From Alphaproteobacteria bacterium (lineage in GTDB: Bacteria; Pseudomonadota; Alphaproteobacteria; JAEULC01): a DNA stretch of 9,814 nt. Numbering within the stretch: the first letter of the stretch is position 1; every line of letters starts with the position of its first letter. The translations under genes and the position numbers were made by a program. The stretch covers positions 1 to 9,814 of the forward strand of contig JADZDN010000377.1 of NCBI GenBank assembly GCA_020851015.1. Reading direction: 5' to 3'. The notes under the pieces were generated by a model, which searched no databases, had not been told where the DNA came from, and was given only the letters and a program-made list of their open reading frames with translations. This document shows positions 1 to 5,397 of the stretch, piece after piece.

Positions 1-912
1 AGCTTCTCGCCCGGCTTCTATCTCCAGGGCAACGGCCGCGATCTCGGCTACCTGGTCGAGTTCCGTTCCTCGGCGGAACTCGCCTATCGCTTCGACGACT
101 ACTCGCGCCTCAGCCTGGGCATCGCGCACCTGTCCAACGCCAGCCTGGGCGGCGAGGGGCCAGGGCTGCTGCTGCCCACCGCGCCGGCGCGCAATCCCGG
201 CGTCGAGACCCTGACGCTCAGCTATTCCATGCCGATCGATCGCGGCCCCGACTCCAGCGACAAGTCAAAGCCTTCCTGTTGCACCGGCGTCTACGCCACC
301 GCCGTGCTGACCGGCGGCGGCGCGTTCCTCCGGAACATCAAGAACAAGGGCGCGACGCAGGGAACCCTGAAGGACGACAGCGCGCAGGATTCGGTCGCCG
401 GCGGGGGACTCGCGATCGGCTACAACTGGCGGCGCCACGGCGCGCCGATCCGCACCGAGATCGAATACGACCACATGGTCCGCTTCGACTACGATTCGCG
501 TCCGGCATTCAAGGGCAAGCTGCAAACGGCCGGGTTCTCCGACAATCTCAACACCACCACGGTGTTGCTCAACGCCTACTACGACTTCGACGTCGGCTAC
601 TCGTGGTGGCGGCCTTTTGCCGGCTTCGGCGTCGGCTACGCCCGCAACCATTCCGACAACGCCTGGAACGATTTCAGCATCGCGCCGGGCGGCGATACCA
701 AGCGCCTCGAGCAGTCCAACACCCACAACCTGGCTTGGGCGCTTGCCGCCGGCGCCAGCGTCGATCTCAGCGACACCTGGTTCACCGAGGCGGGGTACCG
801 GTTCCTCGACGTAGGCAAGGCCGAAAACACATTCACGCCTGCGGGCTTCAAGGTCGAAGCCGAGAGGTTCTACCGCCACGAACTTCGCTTGGGCATCGGC
901 TACCGCTTCTAG
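1..912 (+). CDS. PagL-type lipid A deacylase fused to a second outer-membrane beta-barrel (5' partial)
   Basis: The frame is open from base 1 to the stop at 910-912, giving 303 visible residues; the N-terminus lies outside the window. Residues 1-79 look like the end of a PagL 3-O-deacylase barrel. They hold the catalytic-type His43-x-Ser45-Asn-Ala and a later Asn-Pro-Gly-x-Glu69, matching the family's His/Ser/Glu set, with a longer loop than usual between Ser and Glu. The family removes a 3-O-acyl chain from lipid A in the outer membrane. Residues 80-94 form a polar linker with a Cys-Cys pair. Residues 95-303 resemble an OmpA/OMP_b-brl eight-strand barrel: alternating aromatic strands and a C-terminal strand ending Tyr-Arg-Phe, a typical BAM signal. 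The Met at base 229 (residue 77) lies inside the last PagL strand and is not a credible start. No signal peptide precedes the second barrel, so the two halves are read as one protein. The fusion is seen; activity is inferred. Confidence 0.8.
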   Translation, partial: SFSPGFYLQGNGRDLGYLVEFRSSAELAYRFDDYSRLSLGIAHLSNASLGGEGPGLLLPTAPARNPGVETLTLSYSMPIDRGPDSSDKSKPSCCTGVYATAVLTGGGAFLRNIKNKGATQGTLKDDSAQDSVAGGGLAIGYNWRRHGAPIRTEIEYDHMVRFDYDSRPAFKGKLQTAGFSDNLNTTTVLLNAYYDFDVGYSWWRPFAGFGVGYARNHSDNAWNDFSIAPGGDTKRLEQSNTHNLAWALAAGASVDLSDTWFTEAGYRFLDVGKAENTFTPAGFKVEAERFYRHELRLGIGYRF

Positions 913-941
913 ATCAGCCACAAAACCAAGGAGCATGCTGC

Positions 942-1187
942 ATGAAGAGATCGATCCTGGCCGCCGGCGCCCTTGTCGCCGCAATGGTCCTTGCCGCTCC
1001 CGCCTTTGCGCGCTGCGGCGACGATCTGAAGGCGGCGAGGTCTGCCGCCGCTCGATTGCCCGACGCCAGAGCGGCCGATCGCCAGGCGGTCAAGAAGAAG
1101 TTGGACGAGGCCGACGCGGCACTCGGCAAGCGCGACGAGCATGGGTGCAAGAACGCGGTGGCCGCGACTCAGGCGATGATGAAATAG
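942..1187 (+). CDS. Small secreted protein with two cysteines, unknown function
   Basis: This is an 81-residue protein with a clear Sec signal peptide: Lys-Arg, then a hydrophobic Ala/Leu/Val core, with probable cleavage after Ala-Phe-Ala at residue 23. The start is fixed by AAGGAG at 928-933, 8 bases upstream. The mature part of about 58 residues is rich in Ala, Lys, Asp and Arg and probably helical. It has only two cysteines (25 and 69), which could form one disulfide in the periplasm. The gene begins 29 bases after the barrel-fusion stop, on the same strand, so the two are probably cotranscribed. The stop codon touches the left arm of a large inverted repeat. I do not recognise the family; a periplasmic role next to an outer-membrane protein is inference. 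Confidence 0.8.
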   Translation: MKRSILAAGALVAAMVLAAPAFARCGDDLKAARSAAARLPDARAADRQAVKKKLDEADAALGKRDEHGCKNAVAATQAMMK

Positions 1188-1265
1188 GCGGCTCAAGGCC
1201 GGCGCAGCAGTCCCGCCAGACGAACGCGTCGCCTGGCGGGGCTGGTTCGGCGGCCTTGAGCCGCC
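1187..1265. terminator. Nested inverted repeat between convergent genes, possible bidirectional terminator
   Basis: A perfect 15-bp inverted repeat (1187-1201 against 1251-1265) encloses a second one (CCCGCCAG at 1212-1219 against CTGGCGGG at 1233-1240). The left arm starts at the last base of the 942-1187 stop codon. The right arm ends 7 bases before the stop of the convergent gene 1273-1452. No T-run follows on either strand, so it is not a canonical intrinsic terminator. It could end transcription from both sides, protect mRNA 3' ends, or extrude as a cruciform. Confidence 0.5.
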
Positions 1266-1272
1266 GAAGCGG

Positions 1273-1452
1273 CTAGACCTTGATGTCGACGGCCTTGCCG
1301 CTGCTGGCCGCAACCGGGACCGGCGAATCCTTGCCGGTCGCGGCTTCCCTCGCTTTCGTGGCGGGCGACTCGGTCGCCTCGTCCTCGAGCTTGGCCTGCG
1401 GCGTCAGTGGCACCTGAAGGGCTGCCACCGACCCGATGCTGCTAATGGACAT
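1273..1452 (-). CDS. Small protein of 59 residues, probably disordered, unknown function
   Basis: This short ORF is supported by a good ribosome site, AAGGAG (plus-strand 1459-1464), 6 bases before ATG at 1452, and by strong GC at third codon positions. The protein begins Met-Ser-Ile-Ser-Ser-Ile-Gly-Ser and ends Gly-Lys-Ala-Val-Asp-Ile-Lys-Val. It has no Phe, Tyr, Trp, Cys, His or Asn and is rich in Ala, Pro, Glu, Lys and Ser, which suggests a disordered chain with short ordered ends. There is no signal peptide or membrane segment. It is convergent with the secreted-protein gene and separated from it by the nested inverted repeat. I do not recognise the family. Similar Ser/Ile-rich starts occur in small flagellar or secreted proteins, but that is too weak for an assignment. 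Confidence 0.65.
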   Translation of the reverse strand: MSISSIGSVAALQVPLTPQAKLEDEATESPATKAREAATGKDSPVPVAASSGKAVDIKV

Positions 1453-1768
1453 TTTATGCTCCTTGTCAGCATGGTGATTGTCCGCCGCGCCGGCAATTCT
1501 TGCAGGCAGCGACGAACAAACGCAACGTAGGACTCGGTGATTAATAGAGAACTACCGCACCATTATTTCATGTTTATTTTTCATATGCAGTAATTCCCTG
1601 GGCGTATTCATTACACGATCCTGACGAAATCATAGGCGATACTGGTCTTTCGTCATGATGGCGTCACGATCCTGCGCCGCCGATCCGGCTGTGGCGACGG
1701 CGGTCGTTCACCGCCTCTTAAGCAATCCGCGCATAGAAGGCGGGCGGTCTTGTTTCGCGAGGCCCGCC
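1453..1768. other. Intergenic spacer between divergent genes, partly AT-rich
   Basis: This stretch of about 316 bases separates divergent genes 1273-1452 (minus) and 1769-2353 (plus). Bases about 1535-1640 are far more AT-rich than the surroundings and are the likely site of both promoters, though I see no convincing -35/-10 pair. It holds GTAAT/ATTAC inverted arms near 1590-1615 and the repeats listed at 1614-1674. The open frame upstream of 1769, from 1655, has rare codons (TTA, ATA) and no ribosome site, so I read it as non-coding. Confidence 0.5.
1614..1674. repeat. Direct repeat plus inverted repeat upstream of 1769 gene
   Basis: CACGATCCTG occurs at 1614-1623 and again at 1665-1674. 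Between them TGACGAAA (1622-1629) and TTTCGTCA (1648-1655) form a perfect 8-bp inverted repeat with an 18-base spacer. The layout suits an operator or a transcript stem-loop; no known regulator site is recognised. Confidence 0.4.
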
Positions 1769-2353
1769 ATGATCGGTACCACCCGCCAAGCTGTGCGTCC
1801 GGCAGCCCCGCTTCCGTCAGCCGCGCTGACGTCCCTCCCGCTTGACAACGAAGTCTCGCCGCCGCGCGGCGTCGCCCGCACGGTGCTCGCCACGCTGTTC
1901 CTCGGCCTGGTGGTTGTCGGGGGAGTCGCGGCGATGGCGACGCACCTGCTGCCGCTGGGCGACTGGCTCGCCGCCGTCGCGCCGAAGGCCGAGGTCGCCG
2001 GCACGATCGCCGCGGCGCGGATCGAGACTGCCCCGCGCGGCTTCGCGCGGCGATGGCGCGCGAACGCCGATCAGCTCGTCGTCAAGGTCGCACCCTATTC
2101 CTTCGGTTTCGCCGTGCGCTGCGACGACCGCGAGCGCTGCAACGAGATGCTGGGCCAGATCCGGCGCGGCATCTTCGCTCGGCTGGTCGTCGACAAGGCG
2201 GGCTTCGAGGAATTCCGGCCGGCGAACCGTGCCGTCACCAGCCGCGATCCCGGGCGAGCCGGGCAGCAGATCATCGCCGCCGAGTTGGACACGCGTCGGG
2301 TCGCGATGTATCGGCTGGAGACGAACGGTGCAGTGGTGTTCGGGGACGACTAG
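1769..2353 (+). CDS. Membrane-anchored protein of unknown function
   Basis: This is a 194-residue protein taken from ATG at 1769, preceded by a weak CGAGG about 6 bases upstream. An earlier in-frame ATG at 1655 would add 38 residues with poor codon usage, so it is not preferred. Residues 1-35 are a Pro/Ala-rich, probably cytoplasmic tail. Residues about 36-57 form one hydrophobic helix. The rest, about 135 residues, is probably a soluble periplasmic domain with Cys118 and Cys124 close together and several beta-prone stretches such as 103-117. The stop is 7 bases from the stop of the convergent SPW gene. I do not recognise the family. Confidence 0.65.
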   Translation: MIGTTRQAVRPAAPLPSAALTSLPLDNEVSPPRGVARTVLATLFLGLVVVGGVAAMATHLLPLGDWLAAVAPKAEVAGTIAAARIETAPRGFARRWRANADQLVVKVAPYSFGFAVRCDDRERCNEMLGQIRRGIFARLVVDKAGFEEFRPANRAVTSRDPGRAGQQIIAAELDTRRVAMYRLETNGAVVFGDD

Positions 2354-2360
2354 GAGCGAG

Positions 2361-2729
2361 TCAGTTGGCGGCGCCGGCCCGCCGGTCGCGCCACCATTCC
2401 AGCGCCGCCAGCAGGGCCACGATGCCGCCGCCGACGACGTGCAGGGCCGTCAGCGCCGTCAAGGCGACATAGCCCAGCACGAAGGGCGCGGCCATGAGCC
2501 ACAGCCCCAGCGCGAGCTCGACCCATTCCTCCCAGGTCTTCAGCGCGTCGATCTCCATCCCCGCGACGAAGGTCATGGCCAGCCCGACCAACACGCTGTT
2601 CAGGACCACGGGCGGCAGGCCGGTTCCCTGCTCGACGATCCACGGCGACAGCAGGACCACGCAGCCCAGCGCCAGCGAAATCCAGTATTCCCACTGTCGG
2701 TCGCGACGCACGCGCATGAAGGCCGACAT
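2361..2729 (-). CDS. SPW-repeat membrane protein
   Basis: This 122-residue protein has four predicted membrane helices (about 14-32, 41-59, 69-88, 92-111) in two similar halves. Each half starts with a Trp-Glu-x-Trp segment (13-16 and 66-69) followed by an amphipathic helix ending in Ser-Pro-Trp (28-30) or the degenerate Ala-Pro-Phe (81-83). This is the signature of the SPW repeat family (PF03779), inner-membrane proteins of unknown function. The start at 2729 is chosen because GGAG lies 7 bases upstream; longer frames to 2807 lack a ribosome site. It follows the two small genes 3289-2811 by 81 bases and may be the last gene of their general-stress transcript. Confidence 0.85.
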   Translation of the reverse strand: MSAFMRVRRDRQWEYWISLALGCVVLLSPWIVEQGTGLPPVVLNSVLVGLAMTFVAGMEIDALKTWEEWVELALGLWLMAAPFVLGYVALTALTALHVVGGGIVALLAALEWWRDRRAGAAN

Positions 2730-2810
2730 CGATCGCTCCGTGTCGTTCGAGGGGCGACTAACGGTCGGCAAGGGTACGCCCGCGCGGGCCTGCGCGCAAA
2801 GCGGCATCGG

Positions 2811-3074
2811 CTAGTGGCGCAGCGCCGAGGCGACGGACGGGATGCGCCACAGCTCGCTGCCGACCCGTTCGAGGATCAGCTGCGACTCGATGGCGGTCAG
2901 CAGGCGCGCCTGCGCGGCGGCAAAGGCCTCCTCGGTCGTGCAGTCCTCCGGCGCGCCCGGCACCTTGACCAGCACGTCGGTGGTGGCTTCGGTGTTGGAC
3001 TCGAGCTGGAAGTGGAAGCACCGCTCCGTGGCGCCTTCGTCGACGTGCTGGAACAGCAGGCGTGCCGCGCGCAT
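2811..3074 (-). CDS. Small soluble protein of unknown function
   Basis: This is an 87-residue protein with no signal peptide or membrane segment. The start is set by a strong GGAGGAG site (plus-strand 3081-3087), 6 bases before ATG at 3074. That site overlaps the stop region of the upstream gene, whose stop codon is only 2 bases from this ATG, so translation is probably coupled. The N-terminal half is beta-prone (residues 5-40, with Cys19 and Cys45). The C-terminal half (46-73) is an Ala/Glu-rich helix. I do not recognise the family. It is the second gene of the unit controlled from 3324-3349. Confidence 0.75.
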   Translation of the reverse strand: MRAARLLFQHVDEGATERCFHFQLESNTEATTDVLVKVPGAPEDCTTEEAFAAAQARLLTAIESQLILERVGSELWRIPSVASALRH

Positions 3075-3076
3075 GG

Positions 3077-3289
3077 CTAGCTCCTCCGGGCGCGGATGGT
3101 GGAGCGCCCGTCGAGAATCGCCCGCACGACGCCGGCGGGCAGGAAGCGGCCCGGCACGCTGGAGGGAACGCGGCAATGCGCGCTCAGCGCATAGACGGCG
3201 CCGTTTTCGTCCGCCCGCAGCCGGCGCCCGGTCACGGGGCAATTCGCGTGCTGGTTCACGTCACTCATCCGTCCTGCGGCGTCGCGCAT
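3077..3289 (-). CDS. Small protein of unknown function, first gene of a stress operon
   Basis: This is a 70-residue protein. ATG at 3289 has AGGAGG (plus-strand 3296-3301) 6 bases upstream. A further in-frame ATG at 3319 lies almost at the expected transcription start and lacks a site; an internal Met at residue 8 is a weaker choice. It has two cysteines (17 and 39) and a Cys-Pro-Val-Thr-Gly turn, which might be half of a metal knuckle, but the second pair of ligands is not evident. The C-terminal end is basic. It leads an operon with 2811-3074, and the general-stress promoter at 3324-3349 sits just upstream. Function unknown. Confidence 0.7.
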   Translation of the reverse strand: MRDAAGRMSDVNQHANCPVTGRRLRADENGAVYALSAHCRVPSSVPGRFLPAGVVRAILDGRSTIRARRS

Positions 3290-3323
3290 GGCTTGCCTCC
3301 TGCGCTCATCGTCTCGCATGGAT

Positions 3324-3349
3324 AACGGCCGAGCGGCTGTTTTCGTTCC
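3324..3349 (-). promoter_or_regulatory. Sigma-EcfG-type general stress promoter (GGAAC-N17-CGTT)
   Basis: On the minus strand GGAAC (3349-3345) and CGTT (3327-3324) are separated by 17 bases, an exact match to the alphaproteobacterial EcfG consensus. The expected transcript start near 3317 gives a leader of about 27 bases containing the AGGAGG of gene 3077-3289. It is one of four such sites here, all on the minus strand in front of minus-strand genes. Confidence 0.8.
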
Positions 3350-3393
3350 GGGGCGGGGATTGTCTGGGCAGGTGAAACGGTGACCGGGTCGAA

Positions 3394-3420
3394 AGAAAAA
3401 CGCCCCGCGAGGGGGGCGTC
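3394..3420 (-). terminator. Intrinsic terminator after the H1-like gene
   Basis: Read on the minus strand, a GC-rich stem (ACGCCCC arm on the plus strand at 3400-3406, GGGGCGT at 3413-3419) is followed by a run of T (plus-strand A-run 3396-3400). It lies about 20 bases after the stop of 3441-3836 and insulates that unit from the stress operon that starts at 3324. Confidence 0.85.
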
Positions 3421-3440
3421 CTTCAGCGTGCAGATGATAG

Positions 3441-3836
3441 TCAGACCGGCGTAGCCGCCCGCCGGGTACGGGGCGTTCGGCGCGAGCGCTTCCTGCCCGC
3501 CACCGGCTTCGCCGTCTTGCGCGCGCGCCGGCGCAGCGCGGCAGCGCTCTTCGCGGCCGTGGTGCCGGTCCGACGCACCGCCCCCCGCAGCTTTGCGCTC
3601 GTGCGCTTGACCGCTTTCTTCTGCCGGGCAGCCAGCTTCGCGGCGGCCCGCTTGGCCGACCGGCGCAGCGCACCGGCCGTCCCAACGGCCGAGGATGTCG
3701 CCCGCGTGGCGCCGGCCAGCGGGCTGGTCGCCATGGCTGCCAGAGCGCGGAGATTGCCTTCGATGGTGTCGAGCAGTTCCGAGAAAGCGGTGCTGCCCGA
3801 CCGATGTCCGGTGTTCTTCCTGGTTCTGGCGGCCAT
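3441..3836 (-). CDS. Histone H1-like basic nucleoid protein
   Basis: This is a 131-residue protein. Residues 1-55 are mildly basic and partly helical (18-36). Residues 57-128 are a low-complexity tail of Ala, Lys, Arg, Thr and Ser with repeated basic pairs and triplets and scattered Pro near the end, like bacterial histone H1-like proteins such as AlgP or HctB. Such tails bind DNA without sequence specificity and compact the nucleoid. ATG at 3836 has AAGGA 7 bases upstream (plus-strand 3844-3848). It lies 31 bases after the stop of 3868-4059 and ends at a strong terminator, so the two probably form a two-gene unit under the 4093-4117 stress promoter. No domain beyond the basic tail is recognised, so DNA binding is inferred from composition. 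Confidence 0.8.
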   Translation of the reverse strand: MAARTRKNTGHRSGSTAFSELLDTIEGNLRALAAMATSPLAGATRATSSAVGTAGALRRSAKRAAAKLAARQKKAVKRTSAKLRGAVRRTGTTAAKSAAALRRRARKTAKPVAGRKRSRRTPRTRRAATPV

Positions 3837-3867
3837 GCCGATATCCTTCCGTTCCGATTGCACAGAT

Positions 3868-4059
3868 CTACTGCCGCAGTGCCGCCAACCCTGCGCCATA
3901 GCTTGGCATCGGGTAGCGCGAGGGCATGGCGAGCGGCTCGATCAGCGCGCCCGCGCTGTCGTCGGCCGTGAAGGAAAAAGTCTGGGCCGGGGTCTGGACC
4001 AGGAGGGCCGCGCCCGCACCCAGCACAAAAGCGATCGTGATCGGTACGATGCGTTCCAT
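3868..4059 (-). CDS. Small membrane-anchored or secreted protein
   Basis: This is a 63-residue protein with a hydrophobic N-terminal helix (residues 4-21), either an uncleaved anchor or a signal peptide, followed by a short polar, Pro/Ser-containing tail. AAGGA (plus-strand 4068-4072) lies 8 bases before ATG at 4059. A general-stress promoter lies at 4093-4117, so this is the first gene of a unit with the H1-like gene. Family not recognised. Confidence 0.7.
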   Translation of the reverse strand: MERIVPITIAFVLGAGAALLVQTPAQTFSFTADDSAGALIEPLAMPSRYPMPSYGAGLAALRQ

Positions 4060-4092
4060 GACGGGGGTCCTTTCGAGAAACCGTGCGGCATC

Positions 4093-4117
4093 AACGCCAA
4101 ATGGCCGATTCGGTTCC
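4093..4117 (-). promoter_or_regulatory. Sigma-EcfG-type general stress promoter (GGAAC-N16-CGTT)
   Basis: GGAAC (4117-4113) and CGTT (4096-4093) on the minus strand are 16 bases apart. The predicted transcript start is near 4086, with a leader of about 26 bases to ATG 4059 that includes the AAGGA site. It would drive 3868-4059 and the H1-like gene. Confidence 0.8.
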
Positions 4118-4183
4118 GCCGACCGACGCTCGCGCGCGATACGGCAGCCTCAACCCTTCGGTTCGTCGGGGGGCCGTTTTTGC

Positions 4184-4201
4184 CTGTGATCGGGGTCACA
4201 G
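4184..4201. promoter_or_regulatory. CRP-like palindromic operator
   Basis: CTGTGA-TCGGGG-TCACAG is a perfect 6+6 inverted repeat containing TGTGA-N6-TCACA, the half-sites of CRP/FNR-superfamily regulators. It lies in the divergent spacer, centred about 82 bases upstream of ATG 4275 and about 67 bases upstream of the stress promoter for 4059. Which regulator binds, and for which gene, is inference. Confidence 0.6.
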
Positions 4202-4274
4202 CGATGCCGGCGCGCCTCGCATAGGGTCTGCATCATTCGGATGCCCACCTAAGCTGCCGTTCAAGGAGGCTCCC

Positions 4275-4427
4275 ATGGCCAATCTCGTCAAGCTCTCGAT
4301 CTCGACCATCGCGTTCGGCGCCTCGTCGGCGGCCCTGGCGCTCGGTGTCGCGATGGCGGGTTTGTGGTTGATCGGCCTGACGGCGGGCATCGATTCAAGC
4401 GCGGTTCACCTCGCCGCCATCCAATAA
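4275..4427 (+). CDS. Small single-helix membrane protein
   Basis: This is a 50-residue protein behind an ideal ribosome site, AAGGAGG at 4263-4269, 5 bases before ATG. Residues about 7-37 are almost wholly hydrophobic (Ala, Leu, Ile, Gly), giving one membrane helix or a signal-anchor. A short tail of about 13 residues follows. A longer frame from 4083 crosses the divergent promoters and is rejected. The gene is divergent from the stress unit and downstream of the CRP-like palindrome. Family unknown. Confidence 0.7.
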   Translation: MANLVKLSISTIAFGASSAALALGVAMAGLWLIGLTAGIDSSAVHLAAIQ

Positions 4428-4509
4428 CGCCGGCCCGGACCGCTTTACGCTGCCGATCGCGGCGGCGGAGATCCTCGTCGCGGGGCTCGCGGGCGAGGGG
4501 GGGTAGGCG

Positions 4510-4538
4510 TTGACCGGTTCGGCGCCGCCGCCTAGTAT
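4510..4538 (+). promoter_or_regulatory. Housekeeping-type promoter of the parDE operon
   Basis: TTGACC (4510-4515) and TAGTAT (4533-4538) are 17 bases apart. Transcription would start near 4545, about 27 bases before the ParD ATG. Confidence 0.6.
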
Positions 4539-4554
4539 GACACTGTAATATCAT
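4537..4554. promoter_or_regulatory. Probable ParD operator
   Basis: ATGACA-CTGTAA-TATCAT is an inverted repeat with one mismatch that overlaps the -10 end and the expected transcript start. ParD-type ribbon-helix-helix antitoxins usually repress their own operon from such a site; here that is inferred. Confidence 0.45.
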
Positions 4555-4571
4555 GCGCCGGAGCCCGCCCG

Positions 4572-4850
4572 ATGCCGCGTGCCAGCCGTCCTGTGACCGT
4601 CACTCTGGGCGATCTGCAGAATCGCGTGGATGAACGCGTGAAGTCCGGCGCCTTTGCTTCGGTGAGCGAGGTCATGCGCGCTGCGATCCGCGCGCTCGAC
4701 CGCGAAGAGGCGGCGATGGCCGACTGGCTGAAGCGGTCGGTCGACGAAGCGCTGGCCGATCCCCGTCCCGACGTTTCTATCGGTGATGCGTTCCGCCGCG
4801 TGCGCCGGCACCATGCCAGGCGGGCGAAGGCGGCTGCCGGTGGCGCCTAA
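4572..4850 (+). CDS. parD: ParD-family antitoxin
   Basis: This is a 92-residue protein. Residues about 7-45 match the ParD/CopG ribbon-helix-helix pattern: the strand Val-Thr-Val-Thr-Leu, a first helix (13-24), a turn at Ser-Gly-Ala-Phe-Ala-Ser, and a second helix starting Ser-Glu-Val-Met-Arg. The charged C-terminal part (46-92) is the segment that in this family wraps and neutralises ParE. GGAG (4560-4563) lies 8 bases upstream. It overlaps the toxin frame by 11 bases. As DNA-binding antitoxin it would repress its own promoter, probably at 4537-4554. Confidence 0.9.
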   Translation: MPRASRPVTVTLGDLQNRVDERVKSGAFASVSEVMRAAIRALDREEAAMADWLKRSVDEALADPRPDVSIGDAFRRVRRHHARRAKAAAGGA

Positions 4851-5151
4851 GGTCAGTCTGCGGCCGCGTGCCGTCGATGACCTGATCCACCTCCACGACC
4901 ACATCGCCGCCAATGCCGGGCTTGGTGTTGCGGGCGCCTATATCGACCGATCGGAGGAGGCATGCCGGGCGCTGGTGACGTTTCCGCTATCTGGCCGGGC
5001 ACAAGACCATGTGCGCCCCGGACTGCGCACGACCGCCGTCGATCGCCGCGCCGTCATCGTCTACCTCGTCCGGCCGCGGGCCATCCAGGTGCTGCGCGTC
5101 CTGTACCGCGGCCATGATCTCCAGGCGGCGCTGAGAGAGCTGTCGAAATAG
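4840..5151 (+). CDS. parE: ParE/RelE-superfamily toxin
   Basis: Read from GTG at 4840, this is a 103-residue protein, the normal ParE size, with GAAGG (4826-4830) 9 bases upstream. An ATG at 4813 would add nine residues and a longer overlap with parD. The ParE pattern is visible: an N-terminal strand, then Arg-Pro-Arg-Ala-Val-Asp-Asp-Leu and a long helix (11-25), a second helix (31-46), a Gly-Leu-Arg strand (61-63), the strand Val-Ile-Val-Tyr-Leu (72-76), and a final strand with Val-Leu-Arg-Val-Leu-Tyr-Arg-Gly (84-91). ParE toxins poison DNA gyrase; other superfamily members cleave mRNA on ribosomes, and sequence alone does not settle the target. No disabling change is seen, so the pair looks intact. 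Confidence 0.88.
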   Translation: MAPKVSLRPRAVDDLIHLHDHIAANAGLGVAGAYIDRSEEACRALVTFPLSGRAQDHVRPGLRTTAVDRRAVIVYLVRPRAIQVLRVLYRGHDLQAALRELSK

Positions 5152-5154
5152 GGA

Positions 5155-5172
5155 GCGTCGAGCGCCCGACGC
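5155..5172. terminator. Short stem-loop after parE
   Basis: GCGTCG-AGCGCC-CGACGC forms a perfect 6-bp stem 3 bases after the ParE stop and 6 bases before the end of the convergent DUF924 remnant. It has no T-run, so terminator function is uncertain. Confidence 0.3.
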
Positions 5173-5178
5173 GCAGCA

Positions 5179-5397
5179 TCACCCCCTGAACGACTCCTTG
5201 CTCGCCAGCCACGCCAACTCTTCCGCCGTGCTTTCGCGGCCAAGCAGGATGTTCCGGTGCGGGAAGCGGCCGAAGCGTTCGACGATGCCGCGGTGGCGGG
5301 TCGCGGCGCGGATCAGCTCGGCGTCGCCGGTTGCCTCTGCCAGCGCCAGCGAGCGGTCCTGGTCCGCCATCGTCTCGGCGATGGCGCCACGCCCATC
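5179..5397 (-). pseudogene. C-terminal remnant of a DUF924-family gene
   Basis: The frame encodes about 70 residues. They match the end of DUF924 proteins (PF06041): Met-Ala-Asp-Gln-Asp-Arg-Ser-Leu, then a helix, Arg-His-Arg-Gly-Ile-Val-Glu-Arg-Phe-Gly-Arg-Phe-Pro-His-Arg-Asn, and Leu-Gly-Arg-Glu-Ser-Thr-Ala-Glu-Glu near the C-terminus. Full family members are about 180-200 residues, so about two thirds are missing. Upstream, the same frame runs straight back into the stop codon of the MBL-fold gene (5398-5400), with no ribosome site before ATG 5370. The 5' part seems to have been deleted or displaced at a junction near 5375-5400. A separately expressed 63-residue protein from ATG 5370 is possible but unlikely. 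Confidence 0.75.

Noticed and set aside
279..941. Long open frame leading into the small secreted protein gene, 302 codons in total
   Set aside because: It is the shifted shadow of the barrel gene, with an Arg-rich composition. Only the part from ATG 942, behind AAGGAG and with a signal peptide, is coding.
1842..3080. 412-codon plus-strand frame
   Set aside because: Its Arg/Ser/Gln-rich translation crosses the 1769 gene in another frame and three opposite-strand genes with clear starts. It is a high-GC artefact.
4083..4274. N-terminal extension of the small membrane protein at 4275
   Set aside because: It crosses the divergent stress promoter and the CRP-like palindrome and lacks a ribosome site; the AAGGAGG at 4263 fixes the start at 4275.
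4788..4812. Near match to the general-stress promoter (CGTC in place of CGTT) on the minus strand inside parD
   Set aside because: It has a mismatch in the -10 element, lies within a coding region, and no minus-strand gene starts downstream.
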